Below, one piece after another: positions 14,856-23,417 of a stretch of 36,974 bases of DNA; positions within the stretch are counted from its first letter, which is position 1; each line of letters begins with the position of its first letter. A program made the translations under genes and the position numbers. The notes below the pieces were generated by a model. It was not told the DNA's origin. It searched no databases and saw only the letters and a program-made list of their open reading frames with translations. Origin of the DNA: an uncultured Bacilli bacterium (GTDB lineage: Bacteria > Bacillota_I > Bacilli_A > RF39 > UBA660); assembly GCA_944332555.1 (NCBI GenBank), contig CALVKF010000011.1, forward strand, positions 1 through 36,974. Reading direction: 5' to 3'.

Positions 14856-15500
14856 CTACTCCATTTCAAAAAGCTTTTCTATAGCTTTTTTATTATCTGT
14901 TTCTTTAGCATACCTAAATATTTCTTCCATTTCTAAACCGTTACTTTTTATAAATTTATAAATAATATCTTTTTCTTTGTTTATATCAACTTCCACAAAT
15001 ATTTTTTCTTTATTATTAAGTAAATCTAATAATTGTAAATATTTATAATTATTATCATTTATTTCTATTTTTGGCTTTTTAATAATTACACCTAAAGAAT
15101 AGTTATTATATTTATTATTGTTTGGACATTCATTGGTTACTATATAATAATATCTAGGGACTTGAGTTGTTAATCCTAATTGATTAAATAATGTAGCGCC
15201 ATATGTAAAACCTTTACATCCGTTATCATCTTCCAAATATTTTTTATTAATAATAGTTTCCTTATCTATTTCACTTTCCCCAAAAATATCTATAGTTGGT
15301 TTATAATAAATTCCTTTTAAATATTGAACTAATATATGTTTTTTTACTAAACGATTAATATAGACATAAATAGTTTTAATAACTTTATCTATTTTATCAC
15401 CAACAATAGCTTCAAAATATTTTTTTATATCTTCAATAAATATTGGTTCATCATATGGACATTTATCTATATATTCTGTTAAAATAGCATTGTAATTCAT
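14856..15500 (-). CDS. abiEi: AbiEi-like antitoxin/transcriptional regulator (DUF6088-like)
   Basis: 214 residues. The N-terminal 75 residues form a winged-helix-like domain (DIKKYFEAI, IYVYINRLVKKHILVQYLKGIYY), and the rest contains FTYGATLFNQLGLTTQVP, typical of AbiEi-type proteins. In known systems the antitoxin represses its own promoter. AGGAGG sits about 6 nt before ATG 15500, and a near-consensus promoter lies 60 nt upstream. Gene order antitoxin-toxin fits AbiE. The exact subfamily is less sure than the pairing. Confidence 0.8.
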   Translation of the reverse strand: MNYNAILTEYIDKCPYDEPIFIEDIKKYFEAIVGDKIDKVIKTIYVYINRLVKKHILVQYLKGIYYKPTIDIFGESEIDKETIINKKYLEDDNGCKGFTYGATLFNQLGLTTQVPRYYYIVTNECPNNNKYNNYSLGVIIKKPKIEINDNNYKYLQLLDLLNNKEKIFVEVDINKEKDIIYKFIKSNGLEMEEIFRYAKETDNKKAIEKLFEME

Positions 15501-15558
15501 ATAAACCTCCTTGTTATTATATTATTAAAAGCGGTAATATTTATCACATTTCAATAAC

Positions 15559-15587
15559 ATTATACTACAACTTTTATTTAAAGTCAA
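15559..15587 (-). promoter_or_regulatory. Promoter of the abiE operon
   Basis: Minus strand TTGACT (15582-15587), 17-nt spacer, TATAAT (15559-15564). The 58-nt leader contains GTTATT and AATAAC arms that might serve as an operator for the antitoxin. Confidence 0.75.
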
Positions 15588-15604
15588 AAAAAACACAGCT
15601 TTCA

Positions 15605-16282
15605 CTAATGTTTTATTACAATTTCTATATTTTTACTCTTATCACTTGCTTCATTAAAACTATAATTTTCATATAATTTATACTTTAAATTATATTTATT
15701 TAATATATCTTTAATCTTATCTATTTCATAAATTTTAAATTCATGCATATCATGATATATTTTATTATCTATAATATAATCTATATCTGTATGTTCAATA
15801 AAGTGTTCTTTATCAAATTGCCACTGCATTATTCTTTTAAATTCGTTATAATTTGTTTCTTTTTCTCCATTACTTCTTCCATTATGCAAATCAATTATTA
15901 AAATACCATTATCTTTTAAATGATTATAACTGTTTAATATGCCTTTTTCTAATTCTTTATAACTTTTTAAATGATTAAAAACCGCAAACATAGAGATAAT
16001 TACATCATATTTTTTATTTATTTTATAATCCAATAAATTACCTTGATAAACTTTACCATTTACTCTTGAATCTGCAATATCTAACATATCTTTACTTAAA
16101 TCAATACCATCAACCTCATAGCCAATAGATTCTAATAAGTGCATATGTATCCCTGTACCACAACCAACATCTAAAATAGTTTTTCGATCATTTATTAAAC
16201 TAACAATAAAGTTAATTTCTTTGTTATAATCTTTATCTTTATAAAATAAATCATAATATTTAGCCATCTTACCATATTCCAT
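15605..16282 (-). CDS. Class I SAM-dependent methyltransferase
   Basis: 225 residues with the SAM-binding motif ILDVGCGTG (36-44), an acidic motif II (VDGIDLSKDML) and motif III-like DVIISMFAVFNHL. This is the small-molecule methyltransferase type (Methyltransf_11/25); the acceptor cannot be deduced. ATG 16282 has AGAGGG 7 nt upstream. It starts 13 nt after the CoA-transferase gene, so it is probably in the same transcript, but there is no obvious metabolic link. Confidence 0.8.
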   Translation of the reverse strand: MEYGKMAKYYDLFYKDKDYNKEINFIVSLINDRKTILDVGCGTGIHMHLLESIGYEVDGIDLSKDMLDIADSRVNGKVYQGNLLDYKINKKYDVIISMFAVFNHLKSYKELEKGILNSYNHLKDNGILIIDLHNGRSNGEKETNYNEFKRIMQWQFDKEHFIEHTDIDYIIDNKIYHDMHEFKIYEIDKIKDILNKYNLKYKLYENYSFNEASDKSKNIEIVIKH

Positions 16283-16295
16283 TATAAAACCCTCT

Positions 16296-17855
16296 TTAAA
16301 TAACTAAATTCATTTTTTCATCTTTAAAAATTCTTTCATACATTAATTTTAATTCATCACTAACATTTGGTTTAAAATCCATTTGTTCTAATATATCACT
16401 AACTACATTTACACCTGGTGCTATTTCAATTAAAGTAATACCTTCATCATCTAATTTAAATACAGCTCTTTCAGTTACATATAAGATTTCTTGACCATTA
16501 ATTCTGGCTTGTTTAGCACTAAATGTTATTTGTTCAACACTATCAACAAATTTCTTTTTAGCACCTTCCTGCTTTATTACTAACTTGCCATCAATAATTT
16601 CTTCTTCTAACCCTTTAGTGGTAAATGTCCCAATAAATACCACTTTTTTAGTACATTGCGTAATATTAATAAATCCACCAGGACCTGTAACCCGAGGCCC
16701 AAATTTAGAAACATTGACATTACCAAATTTATCTACTTCCGCAAGACCTAAAACAGCCATATCAAGAGAACCACCATTATAAGCATCAAATTGTTCCGCA
16801 GTTGATACAACTGAATCCGGATTTATTGAACCACCAAAAGCTACACCTCCGATTGGAACTCCTCCAGTTGGACCAGTTTCAACAGACAAATATAAATCAT
16901 CAGAAAAGCCTTCTTCAATAGCAACATTAGCAACACTATCAGGCATACCAACACCTAAGTTGATAACATCACCGCTCTTTAGTTCCATTGCGGCTCTTCT
17001 GCCACAAACTTTACGATTATCTAGTTCCCTTATTTTAACATCTTCTAAAGGCACCCTTTTATCACCAACAATTTCAGGACGATATCCAGGTAAATTGTAG
17101 TCTCCTAAAGAATAATCAGGTTCAGTCACTACTACATAATCAACATATGATGAATGAATCATAGCATCTCTTGCGCGAAGACTTCCTTTTGGTACAATTT
17201 TTTCAACTTGAGCAATAACTATCCCCCCACAGTTATGTGCAGCAATTGCCATATTATATTGTTCCCCAATTAAAGCTTCATGTTCTAGTGAAACATTTCC
17301 CGATTCATCAGCATATGTTGCTTTAATTACCGCAACATCTATTTTAAAAGTTTTATAAAATAATTGCTCTTTGCCATCGATATTAATAGCTGATACCATA
17401 TCAGGTAAGTTTTTAGCAGATTCATTAGCCCGACATCCATTATATCTTGGATCAGCATAAGTATTTAAACCAATATGAGTAACTATTCCCATTTCTCCAC
17501 CTGCAATAGCTCGGTACAAATGATTAATTACCCCAAGAGGCATAGCAAATGCTGGAAATTGTTCATTGCCAATTGCATTGCCAAATACTTTACCCATACC
17601 AAGGTGAGCACAAATAGCCCTTCCTACTAGCCCCGGTTTAGCAAGTATATTCATACCTACTTCATCTTCTGTTAAATTTCCCGGACTAATTCCACAAGTA
17701 ACTCCAATATCTTTAGGATGCCCAGTACTAATAAATGAATCCCTAATCGCTCTAATAACGCTTTCTGCTGAACCGCTTCCACCACTACCAGATATCGCAA
17801 CCATATCACCATCTTTAATTAATTTTCCAACTTCACTTGCATCTATTACTTTCAT
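16296..17855 (-). CDS. Acyl-CoA:carboxylate (acetate/propionate/butyrate) CoA-transferase, YdiF/Pct type
   Basis: 519 residues, the fused alpha-beta form of family I CoA-transferases. The alpha half has SGSGGSGSAESVI and GICAHLG-like glycine-rich segments. The beta half has SVETGPTGGVPIGG, where Glu is the expected covalent CoA-thioester residue (Glu in E-S/T-G), and DMAVLGLAEVDKFGNVN. It moves CoA between short-chain acids, as in fermentative butyrate or propionate pathways. The start is ATG 17855 (MKVIDASEV), 5 nt after AAGGTG; the frame is open for 13 more codons upstream. An extended -10 (TGGTATAAT, near 17874-17882) precedes it. Confidence 0.9.
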   Translation of the reverse strand: MKVIDASEVGKLIKDGDMVAISGSGGSGSAESVIRAIRDSFISTGHPKDIGVTCGISPGNLTEDEVGMNILAKPGLVGRAICAHLGMGKVFGNAIGNEQFPAFAMPLGVINHLYRAIAGGEMGIVTHIGLNTYADPRYNGCRANESAKNLPDMVSAINIDGKEQLFYKTFKIDVAVIKATYADESGNVSLEHEALIGEQYNMAIAAHNCGGIVIAQVEKIVPKGSLRARDAMIHSSYVDYVVVTEPDYSLGDYNLPGYRPEIVGDKRVPLEDVKIRELDNRKVCGRRAAMELKSGDVINLGVGMPDSVANVAIEEGFSDDLYLSVETGPTGGVPIGGVAFGGSINPDSVVSTAEQFDAYNGGSLDMAVLGLAEVDKFGNVNVSKFGPRVTGPGGFINITQCTKKVVFIGTFTTKGLEEEIIDGKLVIKQEGAKKKFVDSVEQITFSAKQARINGQEILYVTERAVFKLDDEGITLIEIAPGVNVVSDILEQMDFKPNVSDELKLMYERIFKDEKMNLVI

Positions 17856-17897
17856 AGCTTCACCTTCTATTTTATTATACCAAAAATGACCCAAAAT

Positions 17898-17916
17898 AAA
17901 AACCTACAATTGTAGG
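17898..17916 (-). terminator. Terminator of the acyltransferase gene
   Basis: CCTACAATTGTAGG (17903-17916), self-complementary, followed on the minus strand by TTTTTATTTT; 3 nt after the gene's stop. Confidence 0.8.
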
Positions 17917-17919
17917 CTT

Positions 17920-19158
17920 TTACTTCGCTTCTTTTTTCTTTAGTATAGTCGCATCCATAATAGCTTTTATTACACCAGATAAGACTATTGTAATAATCAC
18001 AGTTGGTATAAATATTAGCCAGAATGAATAAGTTGTTTCGGCAGTATTTTGGCCTAGTAGCCTTAATACCATTATTGCTACTGGATAATGTAACATATAG
18101 ATGTATAATGATATACTACCTAAATATTCAAATAAAGAATGCGTAACTTTATTATTTAACGCTTTAGTTAGACCATCAACATTAAGAAGTGATAAACCAA
18201 TTACTATGATACATAATAAAGAAACTGTCCATCTTTCTAAATTAAACCAAGTAGCAGGATAAATTGTGTACCATAATAACAAGACTGATGCTACAATATT
18301 TAAAATTGTAAGAGCAGTTTTACCACCAGTAGAGAATTTATGTTCTTTAACCTTTTGGATTAAATAATATAACAAAACTCCACCAAGCATACCTAGCATA
18401 ACAAATAAAAGGCCATTGTTAAAACCTATTACTGCAGTTGCATCGGTTGCTGAACCACCCATACCATTTGTTGAAGTAGTTTGAAGTCCAAATGTTGACC
18501 AAGCAGTTTGAGCTGCTCTAGTATCTGTAAAACTCCACCAACCACTTAAGAAAATAAATAGGAATGGTGCAACAAAGCCAGATGTAACATCTTCGTTTTT
18601 ACAAAGTGCCCAATATAAGAAATAACCAACTATGATTATTGCAGATATAAACCACAATGTACCATTTAAATTGAAGAATTCATTACCTAGACTTCTAAGA
18701 CCAACTGAATGGAAACCTAAAAATTCCCAAGCACTATTAATAATCATACTGCAAATTTGCTCAAAATTATAATCAGGATAGAAAAATTTAGTTGAAATTA
18801 AAACACCTAAAATGTATCCTAATATTAAAACTGGCATTAAACCTTTAATTCTAGACCAAGTATATTCCCAAGCTCGAGATCCAGCACTACGACTAGCATA
18901 GTCTTTATCTTTCATTCTTCTTTTGAAGTGTGAAACCATAAAGTAACCAGCCGTCAAAGTAAATACTAGCAATACTTCACTAGAACCAAAGAACCAATTA
19001 GTTGTTTCCATATAATAGCCTAAAGAGCCATCACAACTTCTTGCTATTATCCAACCAGTATGGAATCCTATGATTGCAACAGCAATTAGAAATCTCCACA
19101 ATTCAATTGCAACATTTCTTGTTTTAGTTGCAGGTGCTTCCTTTTTTTTGGTTGCCAA
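17920..19158 (-). CDS. Membrane acyltransferase (acyltransferase 3 family)
   Basis: 412 residues with about ten hydrophobic segments. The N-terminal helix carries VAIELWRFLIAVAIIGFHTG, matching the R-(x)-H signature of acyltransferase-3 proteins (Arg and His in the first membrane segment). These enzymes O-acetylate or O-acylate cell-surface sugars, peptidoglycan or exported molecules; the substrate is unknown. The start TTG at 19158 (MATKKKEAPATK) is preferred because AAAGGAG lies 8 nt upstream; the longer GTG start at 19167 overlaps that site. It is monocistronic, bounded by the spoVG terminator and its own terminator. Confidence 0.85.
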   Translation of the reverse strand: MATKKKEAPATKTRNVAIELWRFLIAVAIIGFHTGWIIARSCDGSLGYYMETTNWFFGSSEVLLVFTLTAGYFMVSHFKRRMKDKDYASRSAGSRAWEYTWSRIKGLMPVLILGYILGVLISTKFFYPDYNFEQICSMIINSAWEFLGFHSVGLRSLGNEFFNLNGTLWFISAIIIVGYFLYWALCKNEDVTSGFVAPFLFIFLSGWWSFTDTRAAQTAWSTFGLQTTSTNGMGGSATDATAVIGFNNGLLFVMLGMLGGVLLYYLIQKVKEHKFSTGGKTALTILNIVASVLLLWYTIYPATWFNLERWTVSLLCIIVIGLSLLNVDGLTKALNNKVTHSLFEYLGSISLYIYMLHYPVAIMVLRLLGQNTAETTYSFWLIFIPTVIITIVLSGVIKAIMDATILKKKEAK

Positions 19159-19220
19159 AACTAACACTCCTTTCTACATAAGTATTACCCTATGATAAAT
19201 AAATTATACCTAAATAAAAG

Positions 19221-19252
19221 AAAAAAATCAATTATTCTTCATTGATTTTTTT
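19221..19252 (-). terminator. Terminator of spoVG
   Basis: 12-bp stem (19221-19232 with 19241-19252), 8-nt loop, T7 on the minus strand; it contains the spoVG stop codon. Confidence 0.8.
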
Positions 19253-19516
19253 TGCTTCTTCAAGTTTACGATTGTATTCATCCATTATAGCAGTTTCTAA
19301 TTTTTCTCGCATTTCCTTATTTGTTGGAAATACAACATTTTCTTCTTTACCTTCTTTATTTAATTTACCAGGCATAGCCACAAATAATCTTGAATTACCC
19401 TCAATTATTTTAGCTCCTCTAATAGCAAGGCAATCATCTAAAGTAAAGTCAACAAATGCTTTTAATCTAGAACCTTCTTTTTCTCTCGGATAAACTTCTA
19501 ATCTTGTAATTTCCAT
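19232..19516 (-). CDS. spoVG: Septation/RNA-binding regulator SpoVG
   Basis: 94 residues, full length. Conserved core EITRLEVYP, LKAFVDFTLDDCLAIRGAKI and GLFVAMP-like LFVAMPGK, followed by a C-terminal helix (REKLETAIMDEYNRKLEEAK). SpoVG binds RNA and DNA and affects sporulation, division and virulence genes in Bacillota. GGAG lies 6 nt before the ATG. It has its own promoter and terminator. In B. subtilis it is near veg and purR; here it follows veg directly. Confidence 0.93.
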   Translation of the reverse strand: MEITRLEVYPREKEGSRLKAFVDFTLDDCLAIRGAKIIEGNSRLFVAMPGKLNKEGKEENVVFPTNKEMREKLETAIMDEYNRKLEEAKKINEE

Positions 19517-19547
19517 AACTTCTTCTCCTTACAGTGTTTCTAATATC

Positions 19548-19576
19548 ATTGTATATTATTTTTGCATTTTTTGCAA
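19548..19576 (-). promoter_or_regulatory. Promoter of spoVG
   Basis: Minus strand TTGCAA (19571-19576), 17-nt spacer, TACAAT (19548-19553), about 30 nt before the start codon. Confidence 0.55.
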
Positions 19577-19592
19577 CTATTTTTTAACAATT

Positions 19593-19805
19593 TTATAAAT
19601 ATTTTATTTTTACCTCACCAGTTATAACATCTCGGTAGGTAAAACTTTTCTCTTCACCATCAATTAAAACCGTAAAAATATTGGGATAAACTTTATAAAT
19701 TACCCCTTCATATCTATTTACCCTATTTCGAAGTCCAAATACACTAATACTTACTTTTCTATTAATTTTACCCTTTATTTCTTCTTTAATTATATTAATA
19801 TTCAT
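19593..19805 (-). CDS. veg: Veg family protein
   Basis: 70 residues, all-beta, with the Veg pattern of KINRKVSISVFGLRNRVNRYEG followed by VIYKVYPNIFTVLIDG and a FTYRDVITGEV end (given in pieces). Veg is linked to biofilm gene control and spore outgrowth in B. subtilis. Its start codon overlaps the yabG stop by 4 nt, as the conserved yabG-veg pair predicts. Confidence 0.88.
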   Translation of the reverse strand: MNINIIKEEIKGKINRKVSISVFGLRNRVNRYEGVIYKVYPNIFTVLIDGEEKSFTYRDVITGEVKIKYL

Positions 19806-20578
19806 CTTGGATACCCCACATACATAAGGCCATTACAAATAATTCCTCCCATACCTTCTTCTTTATATTTCGTTTTATCAAGTAATTTCTTTAAGTCAAT
19901 TTCTTTATTTCGTTCAGTTAATGATATAGTACTCGCAATAATCGCCGGATCTAGGGCATGAATATTAACTCTTTTAGGACTAGATGCAAAATTAGACCCA
20001 GCTTTAATTAGTTCTTCATAGTTACTTTGACAAGCACCAGCTATAACAACTAACTTTTCATGACTTTTCTCATACCTCCGACATGCTTGAACAGCCTTCA
20101 CAAAATAAGCGGAATTCTTATAATTATTTAAATCATTTATATCGCCTTTTTTCCTTAAATAAGCATCATGGCCTGTAATAATAACTATATCTGGTTTATA
20201 TTCTTTTAAGAGCATAGGTATTTGTTCATAAACATTTTTCTCATTTATTTTTTTACCTATTGCAAGTATACCATTTCTTTTATAAAACTTTAAACATCTA
20301 TTTAAATAATCTTCATCACCATCAATATGTAATACTTTCGCCGGCAAATAAAAGTAATCACCCCTAGTTAATAATTCATCTTTAATATCTACTTCATCAA
20401 GTGTTTCATCTTCTACAACATTTTCTTCTATTTTTAAATCCGTAACCAAGGCATCCGCATATAATCTAACCTCAACCCCTTTTAAATAAACCATATCATC
20501 AACAACATTAATTACTTTAAAAACCGTATCATTACCATAACTATTTCTAGTTACATAATCACCTTTTTTAATTTGCAC
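19802..20578 (-). CDS. yabG: Sporulation-specific protease YabG
   Basis: 258 residues. The N-terminal SH3-like part is KKGDYVTRNSYGNDTVFKV; the catalytic part contains DIVIITGHDAYLRKK, FVKAVQACRRYE, VVIAGACQSNYEEL and SSPKRVNIHALDPAIIAS. YabG is a cysteine peptidase that trims spore coat proteins in the mother cell; the His/Asp in GHDA and the Cys in GACQS are likely active-site residues. The start is GTG 20578, weak ribosome site GGTGA. It is followed by veg with overlap. Its presence is good evidence for sporulation ability. Confidence 0.92.
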   Translation of the reverse strand: MQIKKGDYVTRNSYGNDTVFKVINVVDDMVYLKGVEVRLYADALVTDLKIEENVVEDETLDEVDIKDELLTRGDYFYLPAKVLHIDGDEDYLNRCLKFYKRNGILAIGKKINEKNVYEQIPMLLKEYKPDIVIITGHDAYLRKKGDINDLNNYKNSAYFVKAVQACRRYEKSHEKLVVIAGACQSNYEELIKAGSNFASSPKRVNIHALDPAIIASTISLTERNKEIDLKKLLDKTKYKEEGMGGIICNGLMYVGYPR

Positions 20579-20600
20579 AATATCACCATTACATTATATG

Positions 20601-20629
20601 AAAAAAATTAGGATTCTTTCCTAATTTTT
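20601..20629 (-). terminator. Terminator of the gene at 20628
   Basis: AAAAATTAGGA (20603-20613) with TCCTAATTTTT (20619-20629), 5-nt loop, T7 on the minus strand; includes the stop codon. Confidence 0.8.
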
Positions 20630-21119
20630 AAACATCCAATATATTTAATTTTTCACACATAAACTTATATCCGGTCTTAGATTCACTAAAACTAAATACT
20701 TTTTTCTTACCAACATATACACTAATCACATTATCTTTTTTACCTAATTTAGTCTTTGTTTTCGTAACATCTCTTATATCATAAACTTTATGATTAAATA
20801 CTTTGTGGATAACTATCTTATTATCAACAACAATTATTTTATTATAACCATTTATAAAAGCTATAATACTAGTTACAAGCATTAAAACGCTCATAAATAT
20901 TAAAAATACTTCTTTATTTTCACTTATATAAAAATAACTTATTATACTTACCCCCAACATAATTCCCAACAATGAAAATAATAACCCAACAAAAGAAGAA
21001 TCATCCCTAACATAAAAATTATCTATCGTCATATTACTATTTTCTCTATCAAATAAACTTTTAACACTTGCAAATATTAAAGCACTACAAACAACAATTA
21101 ATATAATTTCTGGCCTCAT
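20628..21119 (-). CDS. Membrane protein of unknown function with C-terminal PH-like domain
   Basis: 163 residues: hydrophobic segments at about 4-20, 44-64 and 70-90, then a soluble beta-rich part (IIVVDNKIVIHKVFNHKVYDIRDVTK) that looks like a bacterial pleckstrin-homology domain. I do not recognise a specific family. Its ATG overlaps the stop of the ATPase gene by 4 nt, so it is translated with it; whether they work together is unknown. Confidence 0.6.
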   Translation of the reverse strand: MRPEIILIVVCSALIFASVKSLFDRENSNMTIDNFYVRDDSSFVGLLFSLLGIMLGVSIISYFYISENKEVFLIFMSVLMLVTSIIAFINGYNKIIVVDNKIVIHKVFNHKVYDIRDVTKTKTKLGKKDNVISVYVGKKKVFSFSESKTGYKFMCEKLNILDV

Positions 21120-22411
21120 AAAAACATCACCATATATAAAGGATAGTTAACAATATTATTATTTACAGTAATATTGTTAGTAGATAATTTTATACCTTGG
21201 GGAACATGCCAATTTTCTATTGCTGAATTTAAGCTTTTAGATTTTGTATTATTAGCAGATTTAACTTCTAATGCCGCTACTTCATGATTATATTCTATTA
21301 TAAAATCGATTTCTAAACTCGATCTATAATTAAAATAATATAATTTTTTATTTTTTTTAGCAAGTAAATCAGCAATAACATTTTCATATACGGCACCCTT
21401 ATATATTCCAAAATTACCTTTCATTATATCTACTGCAGCATCATTTCCAAGCATAGAGACAAGTAATCCTGTATCTGCCATATATATCTTAAAACAGTCC
21501 AAATTCACATATCCAATAAGTGGTTTTTCTAAATTAGTAAGATTATAACAACGATTTGCAATTTTAGCATCTATTAACCAAGTTAGACAATCAGCATAAT
21601 TTCTAGTTGTTGCATTTTTATTAACAACTTTATATTGAAATTTTTTATTTTCTTTAGCGAGTTGAATTGGTATTGAATCAAAACATTCTCTAATCTTATT
21701 TTTATCATTTTCAAAAGCATATTTAACTATATCGGCTTTATAATCATCTATAATATCGCTTTGCAATTTAAATACCTTTTGAAAATCTTTACTAGTTACA
21801 TATTCATTTACAACTTTAGGCATTCCGCCAACTATCATATAAGTTTTAAAATAATCTAAAAATTGATGGTGAATTGCTATCGGCAATGGTTTTTTTTGAT
21901 CAAAAAAACTTTTAACATATTCTATTCCACTATCATTCATTCCATTTGCCCACAAAAATTCTTCAAAATCTAATGAATACATATCTAAATATTCAACATA
22001 GCCTACTGGATAAGAACTAGCTTCTTCTTTATGTATTACTCCGAGTAAAGAACCAGATGCAATAACATCATACTTATTGTAAATAGTTAAAAATTTTAAT
22101 GCCGTAATAGCATTTGGACAAGTCTGAATTTCATCCAATATAATCAATGTGTCCTTTGAAACCAATTTAACATTAAACCTTAAAGATATTTGGCTAATAA
22201 TTTCTTCACCACTTAAACTACCCTCAAATATTTCTTTATAATTAGGATTTTCTTCAAAATTAATATAAACATAATTTTCATAATACTTTTCAGCAAAATC
22301 TTTAATAACAAAGGTTTTTCCTACTTGCCTAGCACCACGAACAACTAAAGTCATTTTATCATTTTTATTTTTCCATTCCACCAATGCATCAGTGGCTTTT
22401 CTTTTAAGCAT
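21116..22411 (-). CDS. ATPase of the AAA_14/DUF4143 family
   Basis: 431 residues. Walker A GARQVGKT (26-33), Walker B LIILDEIQ (about 87-94) and a sensor-like IASGSLLG. The C-terminal DUF4143 part (about 210-420) ends in a PD-(D/E)xK-like fold: LEIDFIIEY, then AALEVKS. Such proteins are abundant in gut bacteria and archaea and of unproven function; many are multi-copy and look mobile or defence-related. It has a strong promoter only about 20 nt upstream (very short leader), AGGTGAT before ATG 22411, and a 33-nt direct repeat tract upstream. Its insertion separates ksgA from yabG, which are usually adjacent. Confidence 0.88.
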   Translation of the reverse strand: MLKRKATDALVEWKNKNDKMTLVVRGARQVGKTFVIKDFAEKYYENYVYINFEENPNYKEIFEGSLSGEEIISQISLRFNVKLVSKDTLIILDEIQTCPNAITALKFLTIYNKYDVIASGSLLGVIHKEEASSYPVGYVEYLDMYSLDFEEFLWANGMNDSGIEYVKSFFDQKKPLPIAIHHQFLDYFKTYMIVGGMPKVVNEYVTSKDFQKVFKLQSDIIDDYKADIVKYAFENDKNKIRECFDSIPIQLAKENKKFQYKVVNKNATTRNYADCLTWLIDAKIANRCYNLTNLEKPLIGYVNLDCFKIYMADTGLLVSMLGNDAAVDIMKGNFGIYKGAVYENVIADLLAKKNKKLYYFNYRSSLEIDFIIEYNHEVAALEVKSANNTKSKSLNSAIENWHVPQGIKLSTNNITVNNNIVNYPLYMVMFL

Positions 22412-22429
22412 TTCTTATCACCTATAAAA

Positions 22430-22458
22430 ATAATAGCATATCTTGCCCATAAAATCAA
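22430..22458 (-). promoter_or_regulatory. Promoter of the AAA_14 ATPase gene
   Basis: Minus strand TTGATT (22453-22458), 17-nt spacer, TATTAT (22430-22435). Confidence 0.75.
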
Positions 22459-22475
22459 GAAATTTTATACAGCTA

Positions 22476-22557
22476 TCATTTTTTTACAGGGAATAATTGC
22501 TATTGTCATCATTTTTTTACAGGGAATAATTGCCATTGTCATCATTTTTTTACAGGC
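22476..22557. repeat. 33-nt direct repeats, about 2.5 copies
   Basis: Unit 1 (22476-22508) and unit 2 (22509-22541) differ at one base (GCTATTGTCA against GCCATTGTCA); a partial third starts at 22542 and drifts after TTTTTTTACAGG. Each unit contains a T7 run followed by ACAGGGAATAATTGC. Confidence 0.9.
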
Positions 22558-22612
22558 AATGCTATTTCGACGCATCAGTTACAACAATCTCAAAATAAAA
22601 TTATTAAAACAA

Positions 22613-23398
22613 TTATTTTCCCACAGGAAAATATAATGCATTAAACAACTCTATAAATATATCTCCATCTATTTCTTCTGCTCTAACACTTTCACTCAAA
22701 TTATGTATATCTAATACTAATTTAACTTTATCCCAATCATAATTACTTAAATTATTTTTTAAAGTCTTTCTTTTTTGTCTAAAAGCTAATTTCAAAAATT
22801 CTTTATACTTTTCTATATCAATGTCTGCTCTTTCTTTTTCTACAAAAGATAACACTGTACTTTCTACTTTAGGTACAGGATTAAAAGAATACTTTGATAC
22901 ATTACAAACTCTTTTTATATCAAAATAATATTGTAATAATACACTAATATACCCATAATCTTTAGTTTTAGGATTTGCTAAAAACCGATCAGCTACTTCT
23001 TTTTGAACCATTATAACGAGTTTCTCAAAATTAATATTACTATCTATAATATGTTCAATAATTGGAGTAGTAATATAATATGGCAAATTGCCAACAATAA
23101 ATAGATTGTTATATTTTATATTTTTAATAGCTTCCTTTATATCACTTTTTAAAAAATCTTGCCATATTATTTTAGTTTTGTTATCTACAAACCCAGATAA
23201 AATATCTTCTAAATCTCTATCTACTTCATAAGCGATCAAAAAACTCCCTTTTTCTTTTAATTTTTTAGTTAAAGCTCCCCGACCTGGACCGATTTCCACA
23301 ATTAAATCATTACTGTCACTAGTAATTTCTCCAATTATTTTTTCTATTATATTATTATCTACTAAAAAATTTTGTCCTAAACTCTTTTTTGCTTTCAT
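22613..23398 (-). CDS. ksgA: 16S rRNA (adenine1518/1519-N6) dimethyltransferase
   Basis: Dimethylates two adenines in helix 45 of 16S rRNA. 261 residues from ATG 23398 (MKAKKSLGQNFLVD). SAM motif I VEIGPGRGALT, and the catalytic NLPY motif in GNLPYYITTPI, followed by MVQKEVADRF. An alternative GTG start at 23431 overlaps the 3D-protein gene and has a badly spaced ribosome site; neither start has an ideal one, so the N-terminus is uncertain. It follows the 3D-domain gene as in Bacillus, but the RNase M5 gene (rnmV) that normally lies between them is absent. Confidence 0.93.
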   Translation of the reverse strand: MKAKKSLGQNFLVDNNIIEKIIGEITSDSNDLIVEIGPGRGALTKKLKEKGSFLIAYEVDRDLEDILSGFVDNKTKIIWQDFLKSDIKEAIKNIKYNNLFIVGNLPYYITTPIIEHIIDSNINFEKLVIMVQKEVADRFLANPKTKDYGYISVLLQYYFDIKRVCNVSKYSFNPVPKVESTVLSFVEKERADIDIEKYKEFLKLAFRQKRKTLKNNLSNYDWDKVKLVLDIHNLSESVRAEEIDGDIFIELFNALYFPVGK

Positions 23399-23417
23399 AA
23401 AAAAACTTGGGGTAGTT

